From the NCBI RefSeq assembly GCF_041734735.1, contig NC_134900.1, forward strand, positions 39,271,954-39,335,953: DNA of 64,000 nt, read 5' to 3'. The DNA is from Babylonia areolata. Its lineage: Eukaryota > Mollusca > Gastropoda > Neogastropoda > Buccinidae. The translations under genes were made by a program, and so were the position numbers. The notes under the pieces were generated by a model. The model was not told the origin of the DNA. It did not search any database and saw nothing but the letters and a program-made list of their open reading frames with translations. This document shows, piece after piece, positions 55,135-64,000 of the stretch (position 1 is its first letter; each line of letters begins with the position of its first letter).

Positions 55135-56937
55135 CAGTGCAAGAAAACTGGACAGCTTGAGACAGACATGGAGATTCACGAAGGACGACACAAGGCAGCC
55201 AGATGGGCATGGGCCCTGCTGAACAGGACAGCCCTGAATCCGTTGGAGGAGTGCTGCTGTGACTGTGCTCCTCAAGGAGTGCTGATGTGACTGTGCTCCT
55301 CAAGGAGTGCTGATGTGACTGTGTGCTCCTCAAGGAGTGCTGATGTGACTGAGTGCTGCTGTGACTGTGCTCCTCAAGGAGTGCTTCTGTGACTGTGCTC
55401 CTCAAGGAGTGCTGCTGTGACTGTGCTCCTCAAGGAGTGCTGTGACTGTGCTCCTCAAGGAGTGCTGCTGTGACTGTGCTCCTCAAGGAGTGCTGATGTG
55501 ACTGTGCTCCTCGAGGAGTGCTGATGTGACAGTGCTCCACGAGGAGTGGTGATGTGACTGTGTGCTCCTCAAGGAGTGTTGATGTGACTGTGCTCCTCAA
55601 GGAGTGCTGGTGTGAATGTGCTCTTCAAGGAGTGCTGATGTCACTGTGTACTCCTCAAGGAGTGCTGATGTCACTGTGTGCTCCTCAAGGAGTGTTGATG
55701 TGACTGTGCTCCTCAAGGAGTGCTGATGTGAATGTGCTCTTCAAGGAGTGCTGATGTCACTGTGTACTCCTCAAGGAGTGCTGATGTCACTGTGTGCTCC
55801 TTAAGGAGTGCTGATGTCACTGTACTCCTCAAGGAGTGCTGCTGTGACTGTACTCCTCGAGGAGTGCTGCTGTGACTGTGCTCCTCGAGGAGTGCTGATG
55901 TGACTGCTCCTCAAGGAGTGCTGATGTGACTGTGTGCTCCTCAAGGAGTGCTGATGTGACTGTGCTCCTCGAGGAGTGCTGATGTGACTGTGCTCCTCGA
56001 GGAGTGCTGATGTGACTGTGCTCCTTGAATGCTGATGTGACTGTGCTCCTCAAGGAGTGCTGGTGTGACTGTGCTCCTCAAGGAGTGCTGATGTCACTGT
56101 GCTCCTCAAGGAGTGCTGATGTGACTGTGCTCCTCAAGGAGTGCTGATGTCACTGTACTCCTCAAGGAGTGCTGCTGTGACTGTGCTCCTCAAGGAGTGC
56201 TGCTGTGACTGTGCTCCTCGAGGAGTGCTGATGTGACTGTGCTCCTCAAGGAGTGCTGATGTGACTGTGTGCTCCTCAAGGAGTGCTGATGTGACTGTGC
56301 TCCTCGAGGAGTGCTGATGTGACTGTGCTCCTCAAGGAGTGCTGATGTGACTGTGCTCCTCAAGGAGTGCTGATGTCACTGTGTGCTCCTCAAGGAGTGC
56401 TGGTGTGACTGTGCTCCTCAAGGAGTGCTGATGTCACTGTGTGCTCCTCAAGGAGTGCTGATGTCACTGTGTTCTCCTCAAGGAGTGCTGATGTCACTGT
56501 GTGCTCCTCAAGGAGTGCTGCTGTGACTGCGCTCCTCAAGGAGTGCTGATGTCACTGTGTGCTCCTCAAGGAGTGCTGTGACTGCTCCTCAAGGAGTGCT
56601 GATGTCACTGTGTGCTCCTCAAGGAGTGCTGATGTCACTGTGTGCTCCTCAAGGAGTGCTGATGTGACTGTGCTCCTCAAGGAGTGCTGTCACTGTGTGC
56701 TCCTCAAGGAGTGCTGATGTCACTGTGCTCCTCAAGGAGTGCTGATGTGACCGTGCTCCTCAAGGAGTGGTGTGATTGTGCTCAAGGAGTGCTGTGATTG
56801 TTCTCCTCAAGGAGTGCTGCTGGGACTGTACACCTCAAGGAGTGCTGCTGGGACTGTGCTCCTCAAGGAGTGCTGCTGGGACTGCTCAAGAAGTGCTGGC
56901 AGCCCAGTACTGCCAAAGCAGTTTGCAAGAGTGTCAA
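55135..56937 (+). CDS. Candidate second exon broken by a minisatellite
   Basis: After the acceptor TTGTATTTCAG/CAG the phase-0 frame reads QCKKTGQLETDMEIHEGRHK then AARWAWALLNRTALNPLEEC before entering the array. After the array, the sequence from about 56880 resumes as if continuous (a CCWDCS reading followed by RSAGSPVLPKQFARVS) and ends at TGTCAA/GTGAGT. Without the array, the exon would be about 160-170 nt and open. With it, the plus frame meets a stop at once (55288). Family unknown; this may be a damaged exon or non-coding RNA. Confidence 0.3.
55240..56880 (+). repeat. 1.6-kb minisatellite, 24-33-bp units, about 55 copies
   Basis: Core CTCCTCAAGGAGTGCTGATG with TGACTGTG or TCACTGTGTG. 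The unit contains the near-palindrome CTCCTCAAGGAG (in some copies CTCCTCGAGGAG, a perfect 12-base palindrome), so each copy can form a short hairpin. It begins and ends inside the candidate exon. Confidence 0.93.
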
Positions 56938-56940
56938 GTG

Positions 56941-58780
56941 AGTGAATTTTTTTTTGCAGTTACATTTAAAAGGTGTAGAGTTATTAGGGAGGGTGTGCAG
57001 CCGTCTTTCCTGGCAGACTTTTCGTTGCTGGCACTGCCAGAAGTAGGTCATAGGACGACACGGGAAGTCCACCACCCATAACTGGCTTCTCTGTGTTTGC
57101 ACTGCTTTTGTTTGGACTTTTCGGCAGAGTTTAGAAATGAGTCAGTTCGAATGTGTAATGGCAGATATGACAAGAAACACGCCCAAAGTAAACAACGAAG
57201 ACAAAAGCGAATAATGCGTGCAATCATTTAACCAAGTATACCTTGTAAACTTGCAAAATAGTCTTTGAAAATGTTCAAAATCCTTTCGTCAAAACAGCGA
57301 TTTCTTGACAAAACTTTAGCCTTTCAGTGACGAGGAAAAACAAGAAATGGAGACACACATGTGCACGCAGTTTTGGCTTGGAATAACCGGGAGTCCGGAC
57401 GAATATCCGACGAAAGTGGTTCTGCACACCCTATTATCACAGAATTGTGCTTTAACGTGGCCCATTTTGGTTTTATTTCTGTCTTTGCTTTGTACGTATC
57501 TTAGACTTTATTTTAAGGTATTTACTTAGTTGTTGATTTAGTTTATTTCATTCTTCATGATTTCACAACCTAGGGTAGGTTCTGAAGGCCTGACAAGTGA
57601 AGATCAGACATCTGCTCCTTGTTTAGTTTTTGTTTTTCGTTTGTTTTTTTACAGTATATGTGGTGTGGTTCTGGATCAGTGCGCACTTTTTGACACAACC
57701 TTTAACAGTGTTTTAATCCCCTTCACATTAAAGGTTACATCTTTGTTCCAGCCGTTTCAAAGGTGCCTGGTTTACTCAGGTACTCGCGGGCAGAAATGGC
57801 ATTCAGTGTATTTTCCTTCTCACATCCGCTGCCCCCCATCCCCCACCCCCGCCCACCCGTCACCTTGCTGGCATGGTTACAACTGACTGTTCCACCGCTC
57901 TGGTGATTTATCCTTGCAAAGCATGTTCTCAGTAACGTTTCGTCAATATGCCTTTACATTTGCATGTAATTCCATTTCCGTTCCAGCATTTGTTTCCTCT
58001 GCATTGTGGAATATCAGATATCTTCCAGCAGTTTTTCTTTGTTTGGATTTTAGCTTTCTCCCAGCAGCATTTCTTTAGACTGAATGATTTTATTTTGTTT
58101 CAGTGCATATATAAGCGCCCCTTCAGTTTTAGGACTGTATTTAAGACTAGAATACAACAAGGCTGTGTTGGTGCACAGTTACTGGAGCAGCTCATCCTGG
58201 TATGGTAGATAACTTTCCGATTAACAGCAACAGACACTTTAATAATTTAACTTACCTCTTCCTAGAATTGATCTCTTAAAGGCAAGCCTTTTATACAGTG
58301 GTGGTTCATACTGGAGCAATTTGCCTTCCTTTTTTTAAAACAGATGATGTGGTGTTAACTTAAGAAGCTCTTTTAAAATTTGATTGATAAAATGGAAAAT
58401 TTATAAATGACGTGAATCAGCCGTAATGATGACATTCCCATTACACAGGAAATGATAAAGCATGCACTTAAACTTTTGATATAATTAGGGATGGTGTTAT
58501 GTTTATGCATATGGAAGTGTGTATGTGAACTGTCCTTTTCTCCATTTGCGTTCGTCTTTTCTCACATTATTTCGGTTCTCTCTCTCTCTCTCTCCGTCTC
58601 GTCTTTGGGGGAGGGGGGGTAGTTGATTTCTTTGCCCCAAGGGCAAAAAAGTATCACTCGTAAAATGAAATTCAGTTATGGTTTTGCGAATACTTTAAAA
58701 AAAATTAATGTAGTATGCTGTATGTTTAGAGGTCATTTTCCCAGATCAGCAGATTCTCCATCTGTTCAGCAATTAATATT
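56941..58780. other. Unassigned non-repetitive DNA
   Basis: About 1.8 kb without arrays, with several short open frames lacking domains. A (CT)n lies at 58578-58594. An AATAAA lies at about 58785. Possibly UTR or intron. Confidence 0.35.
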
Positions 58781-58789
58781 GAAGGAATA

Positions 58790-59880
58790 AACAGTTATTA
58801 CCTGTGTGTGGCCACAGTATCCATTAATCAGTTATTACCTGTGTGTGGCCATAGTATCGTTGAATCAGTTATTACCTGTGTGTGGCAACAGTATCATTTA
58901 ATCAGTTATTACCCGTGTGTGGCCACAGTATCCATTAATCAGTTATTACCTGTGTGTGGCCATAGTATCCTTTAATCAGTTATTACCTGTGTGTGGCCAC
59001 AGTATTGTTTTATCAGTTATTACCTGTGTGTGGCCACAGTATTGTTTTATCAGTTATTACCTCTGTGTGGCCATAGTATTGTTTAATCAGTTATTACCCG
59101 TGTGTGGCCACAGTATCATTTAATCAGTCATTACCTGTATGTGGCCACAGTATCGTTGAATCAGTTATTACCTCTGTGTGGCCACAGTATCGTTGAATCA
59201 GTCATTACCTGTGTGTGGCCACATTATCGTTGAATCAGTCATTACCAGTGTGTGGCCACAGTATCGTTGAATCAGTCATCACCTGTGTGTGGCCACAGTA
59301 TCGTTGAATCAGTTATTACCTCTGTGTGGCCACAGTATCGTTGAATCAGTTATTACCTCTGTGTGGCCACAGTATCCTTTAATCAATGTGTGTGGCCATA
59401 TTATCGTTGAATCAGTCATTACCAGTGTGTGGCCACAGTATCGTTGAATCAGTTATTACGTCTGTGTGGCCATAGTATTGTTTAATCAGTCATTACCAGT
59501 GTGTGGCCACAGTATCGTTGAATCAGTCACCACCTGTGTGTGGCCACAGTATCCTTTAATCAGTGTGTGTGGCCACATTATCGTTGAATCAGTCATCACC
59601 TGTGTGTGGCCACAGTATCCTTTAATCAGTGTGTGTGGCCATAGTATCGTTGAATCAGTTATTACCTGTGTGTGGCCACAGTATCCTTTAATCAGTGTGT
59701 GTGGCCACAGTATCGTTGAATCAGTTATTACCTGTGTGTGGCCACAGTATCCTTTAATCAGTGCGTGTGGCCATAGTATTGTTTAATCAGTTATTACCTG
59801 TTTGTGGCCACAGTATCTTTGAATCAGCCATTACCTGTGTGTGGCCACAGTATTGTTGAATCAGCCATTACCCGTGTGTT
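58790..59880. repeat. Minisatellite, about 37-bp unit, 28-29 copies
   Basis: Units of CAGTTATTACCTGTGTGTGG plus CCACAGTATCGTTGAAT with many point variants. In the right half several units lack the TTATTACC part, giving a composite 55-60-bp period. Confidence 0.93.
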
Positions 59881-60265
59881 CATGTGCCTCGCTTCGCTGG
59901 ACAGAAAAGGCTGCTGCAGGGGTGCATGTCTGATTTAGCACGCGTGACAAATCATTTTGAAAGAAATGATCCTCTAAAATCATCTTTTAACAAAATCAAA
60001 CTTCTGAATAATATGGATTTAGCAACACAAGATTTGGAGTTTACATTCGATTTACTCCTGTTCCAGTATTCTTTGGTCACGTGGGCTGTCTTGTTATTGC
60101 TGCTGTTGTCCCTCTGCATAGGTCAAGGACATTGTTGTATGCTTGTACAACTATCTGATATGGTTGCGGTTACAGCTTTTCTTCTTTTCAGTTTTCTAAC
60201 TTCAAGAGGCCGTCTTTGAGAACATGTTGTGTGAGCCCTAAATAAAAGTGTTTCTCTTCAAAGTT
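59881..60265 (+). other. Possible 3' UTR end with polyadenylation signal
   Basis: Unique sequence ending in CCCTAAATAAAAGTG (AATAAA at 60241-60246) followed by T-rich DNA. A 111-codon open frame at 59884 ends at 60219 but shows no domain; its hydrophobic stretch is T-rich DNA. Confidence 0.4.
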
Positions 60266-60324
60266 TCTTAGGGAGATGTCACTGCGCTCACACAAATCCA
60301 AATACGTTACACATCTGCTGGACA

Positions 60325-60475
60325 GATTCCTGACTGATGGCACAACCTAACGCGCTTCGTCACACCTGACTGATGGCACAACCTAACGCGCTCCGTCACA
60401 CCTGACTGATAGCACAACCTAACGCGCTCCGTCACACCTGACTGATGGCACAACCTAACGCGCTTCGTCAGACCT
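60325..60475. repeat. Minisatellite, about 36-bp unit, 4 copies
   Basis: Units of CCTGACTGATGGCACAACCT plus AACGCGCTCCGTCACA. The GCGC and CG content is unusual for this window. Confidence 0.88.
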
Positions 60476-61469
60476 GAGTGCATGCATATTTGTTTGTGTA
60501 CCTGTGTCACGGACGACATAATGGTTCCGCTATTTTTTCTTTTTACGTTTATGGAGGGGGTTCGAGTCCATCTCATTCCCTCTTTCTTCTATCATGGCAA
60601 GCGAAGTTGGCGGAGGCTGGTGGGTCGCTGAATTATTTTTAGAGGCGGGTGTGTTTCTTAGGCACGTGCACGATGTTTTCCATCGTGCATGTTCCCCTTG
60701 GTGGTTGGGCGTTCGAGCGTAGTGAGGTCGTGCTGTTGTGTCATGTTTTCTATGGTTTGTAAGTGAATCGTGCAACAGAATGGGGAAAAAAATATATAGG
60801 AAGCTGAGTGAGCGGAGGTCTAGTGCTTCAAATGCTCCTCGCCGGTTTGTCCCTAGCTTCACTCGAAGGGAGTCAGTCCTTGGAGGAGGACGGTGGTAGA
60901 ACAAGCGCTTAGCGGCTGATGTTCGTTGTTCTTTTCCTCTGTAAACGACTTTATGTCCGCCAGTGGAACTGTTCTTCATCTGTTTCGATGTTAGCACCCG
61001 TTGTTTGTTTACGGAACACTGTGCGGTGGCCAGTGGGTGGCTTTTGTCTTGTCCCGTCAGTGTTTCTCCAGTTGCCTGGCGTGCGTCTTGAGGTGTTGTG
61101 CCTCCGATCTAATCGTGGGGAAACATCACGTCGCTCTAGGTAGGAGCTTGTGTTCCAGACCCGTTTATGTATTGTTTTTCTCCGTCGTGGTTCATTGTTA
61201 CGTTTGTATTTTCTGTCTCCTGTTTGTTGTGACCTTTCTCTTGTCATGGTTTATTATTGTGAAAGTTATGAGCCTGTGAAGGGGCGATGAGTTGTCACGT
61301 GTTGCTCAAATGTTATAATGGAAATGTAAGGAATATTGAAATTTAAGAATTGGAGAGGAGCTACATTTTTGACATGTCTGCCCAAGTAGGAGTTTTCAAT
61401 GGAAGGGGGTAATTTCAGATATCTTGCTTTTTACATGCTCAAGACAACTTTATTGGATATTTGATTGAT
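60476..61469. other. Unassigned non-repetitive DNA, moderately CpG-containing
   Basis: It has a minus open frame of 155 codons (60530-60997) and shorter frames on both strands, none with a recognisable domain or splice pattern. It could be an unknown transposon body or a promoter region. Confidence 0.3.
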
Positions 61470-61988
61470 TGATTGATATGGATACTTATATAGCGCCTAT
61501 CCTCGGTCGGAGACCAAGCTCTAAGCGCTTTACAAACACGGAGTCATTTACACAACAGGCTGCCAACCTGGGTAGAGCCGACTGACGGCCGCCATTGGGC
61601 GCTCATCATTCGTTTCCTGTGTCTGTCATTCAGATTTCAGGCACGCACATCTACACACTCAGACATGTAACATTTTACGTGTATGACCGTTTTCTTTATT
61701 TACCCCGCCATATAGGCATTCATAGTCCGTTTTCGGGGGTGTGCATGCTGGGTATGTTCTTGTTTCCATAACCCACCGAACGCTGACATGGATTACAGGT
61801 TCTTTAACGTGCATATTTGATCTTCTGCGTGCGTATACACACGAAGGGGGTTCAGGCACTGGCAGGTCTGCACATATGTTGACCTGGGAGATCGGAAAAA
61901 TCTCCACCCTTTACCCACCAGGCGCCACCGAGACTCGACCCGGGACTATCAGATTGAAAGTCCAACGCTTTAACCACTCGGCTATTGT
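61470..61988 (-). mobile_element. Full-length tRNA-derived SINE with an L2-like 3' tail
   Basis: Read on the minus strand, it has a tRNA-like head (61988 inward, with AATAGCCGAGTGGTTAAAGC), the family-1 body (61680-61920), a middle module (61520-61670) and a tail GTAAAGCGCTTAGAGCTTGG then AGGCGCTATATAAGTATC, ending in a TCAATCAATCAA repeat. The tail matches the end of the L2 LINE at 48330-48390. At about 515 bp it is the longest copy in the window. Confidence 0.88.
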
Positions 61989-62558
61989 TAAGGTTTAAGG
62001 AGCTCGTGGCCACAAGTTGACATCGGAAGTAAACTTATGCTTGTAGAAAACAGTACTGTTGTATTTGGTAAACGATTTGTTTTATGACGTGAAATACTGG
62101 AAGAAAGGGAGATAATTGTTTTTTATGGCGGCGAGGTGTGCGGAAAAAAGATGCCGGCAACCATTGATAATGTCATTCACTTAAACCCAATCGACTATAA
62201 ACGTATGTTTTCCATAATATTTGAAAAAATGATATCAAAATAATTATTCATCAATGGTTTTGGGCTGCCAATGCGTCTTCCTGTGCGCTCCTTGCCGCCA
62301 GTTTTGTAGATGTTTCATTTGTAACATGGTGGTTCCAGACTACCCGCCTCTCGGAGCCGGCGACGGATCCGCTGACGTTTTTCATACTGGGGGCCTGTCT
62401 TCTGTCCACCAGCGTCAGCAACACTTCTGTGTTCATGTGTTTAATAATGGAAAACAAGACCATCCTGTACTTATAGTGATGGTGGTTTGACATCTCACTT
62501 ACCAGTGCCCTTGTGGTAAAATGTGACAAGACTAAAGCTGTAACTTAGTTCTGCTGCC

Positions 62559-62590
<32 letters not shown>

Positions 62591-63080
62591 GGGGGTTGGT
62601 GGGGGTTTTTTTTTGGGTATGCTCTTGATAATTTTTTTTGGTATGCTCTTGATAATTTTTTTTTAATTTGTGTGTATATATATAGACATACACACACACA
62701 ATCATTAAATGCATTACATAATTTCGTTTCTGTGTGGGCTTGTGTTGTGACATCTGTAGAGGGGTATCTTGGGGAGAGGGTGCACATCCGCTTTAGCACG
62801 CGTGACAACCTGTCCTCCCAGAAAATGTATCCAGAGAACATTTGTGTTGCCATTGCACATGGGACCTCGGTTTATCGTGTTATCCGAAAGGCTGGGCGCT
62901 GTGCCCCGAGGAGCCAACATATCAGCCCCTGTTGAAAAGTGGGGAAAAAAAAAAAAGACTGTTGTAAGGACCACTGAGGACTAGCACAGAACCTGATGAT
63001 GACATTGGTATACCTCCAGAGGAGAAAGCATTGGTCATCATCAGGGCAGGTGCTGTCTGTGGCCACACTCACCGCTGCCA
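61989..63080. other. Unassigned DNA
   Basis: Contains G-rich simple sequence at 62568-62610, a short duplicated T-rich block at 62610-62665 and no supported coding exon. Open frames on both strands at 62251-62529 lack any recognisable domain. Confidence 0.35.
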
Positions 63081-63084
63081 GCAT

Positions 63085-63550
63085 GGATTCCTCTTCACAC
63101 ATTACACCACCCTGCACCAGGCACAGATTCCTCTTCACACATTACACCACCCTGCACCAGGCACACAATACAACACCCTGCACCAGGCACGGATTCCTCT
63201 TCACATTACACCACCCTGCACACATTCCTCTTCACATTACAACACCCGGCACGGATTCTTCACACATTACAACACCCTGCACCAGGCACAGATTCCTCTT
63301 CACACATTACACCACCCTGCACCAGTCACAGATTCCTCTTCACATTACAACACCCTGCACCAGGCACAGATTCCTCTTCACACATTACAACACCCTGCAC
63401 CAGTCACACATTACAACACCCTGCACATTACAACACCCTGCACCAGTCACACATTACAACACCCTGCACCAGGCACAGATTCCTCTTCACACATTACAAC
63501 ACCCTGCACCAGGCACAGATTCCTCTTCACACATTACAACACCATGCACG
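63085..63550. repeat. Irregular minisatellite with two modules, about 12-13 copies
   Basis: ATTCCTCTTCACACATTACA and ACACCCTGCACCAGGCACAG alternate; modules are lost in some copies (63415-63450), so unit length ranges from about 20 to 45 bp. Confidence 0.9.
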
Positions 63551-64000
63551 GACTGCTCAACATGCACTTCAGGTGAAAGGTTCCACAGACATGGGGCAGT
63601 GAACTCCTATTCAATGTGTCATAAAGAGCTGGGCACAGCAAGGCGGGGCCCAGTCCTCTCCTTCCACCATTTGAACCACACCCATCCGATGACGGGTACA
63701 ATCACACCTGGTGGAATGAGGAACACCCCATCCCGGACTCCACGTAACAACTTCACTGATCTGACCACAAATGACAGGGAATATTGCAGACATCTCAAAG
63801 ACCACAATCTTTCAAGACTAATTCCGTTTGCTCCCACTGACAGGACTGTCATCCCATCGTGTTCTCCACGTTCTGTACGAATCACGCGCATGTGTGTGTG
63901 CGGTCTGTGATGTTTGTGTGTGTGTATGCACAGTATGTGTCTTGTGGATACACACCCGTTTTCAGTTTGCTTCCATGTATCTGTCATTTTAAATACACAC
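63551..64000. other. Unassigned DNA at the window end
   Basis: No arrays. A plus frame continues out of the minisatellite to 63910, but I see no domain. A GT-rich tract is at 63886-63930. Confidence 0.35.

Noticed and set aside
59884-60219. 111-codon plus frame with a hydrophobic stretch
   Set aside because: T-rich DNA readily encodes Leu/Phe/Val; it starts at the edge of an array and ends next to a polyadenylation signal, more like UTR.
60530-60997. 155-codon minus frame
   Set aside because: No domain, no methionine context or splice sites that convince, and ending in a Lys run from simple sequence.
62251-62529. Overlapping frames on both strands
   Set aside because: Neither shows a domain, and both lengths are within chance for this composition.

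Overview
The window is animal nuclear DNA, most likely from a gastropod mollusc. The pointers are spliced genes with GT-AG introns, a calcium-dependent secretion activator (CAPS/CADPS) gene of invertebrate type, tRNA-headed SINEs of the long modular kind known from molluscs, an L2-clade LINE and a DIRS retrotransposon. The species assignment is inference. By my rough sum about 28 kb of the 64 kb is minisatellite: some 35 separate arrays, mostly with units of 27-79 bp.

Region 1 (1-22928, plus strand) is the 3' end of a CAPS/CADPS gene: eight exons (1214-22928) encoding the last ~289 residues and the stop codon. All exon phases agree and nearly all edges carry GT-AG. The first intron seen holds a 40-bp minisatellite that was broken by a SINE and then by a 5.8-kb DIRS element (2925-8741). 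A short second copy of the 3' half of exon B lies in the next intron.

Region 2 (22929-42198) is 3' UTR and intergenic DNA, dominated by about 16 minisatellites and microsatellites, SINE fragments and simple AT-rich DNA. I see no convincing coding exon here.

Region 3 (42199-52326, plus strand) is best read as a four-exon gene for a secreted protein of up to 820 residues: signal peptide, a short Cys-containing segment, a kinase domain with its key residues in place, then a second kinase fold that has lost the catalytic Asp and carries a D-N-G-rich repeat insert. Exon phases are compatible throughout. Intron 1 contains three minisatellites, a tRNA-like repeat fragment and other simple repeats. 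Intron 2 contains a 5'-truncated L2 LINE. Intron 3 contains a SINE and a minisatellite.

Region 4 (52327-64000) has a dispersed repeat, a possible two-exon gene start (54071 and 55135) whose second exon runs into a 1.6-kb minisatellite, more arrays, a full-length SINE and unassigned sequence.

The most striking signal is that several minisatellites sit flush against real exons and their repeat unit contains the splice site itself: acceptor arrays before CAPS exons A and C and before kinase exon 2, a ~74-copy donor array after CAPS exon F, and a two-copy donor duplication after kinase exon 1. Two other arrays appear to have grown from SINE fragments.
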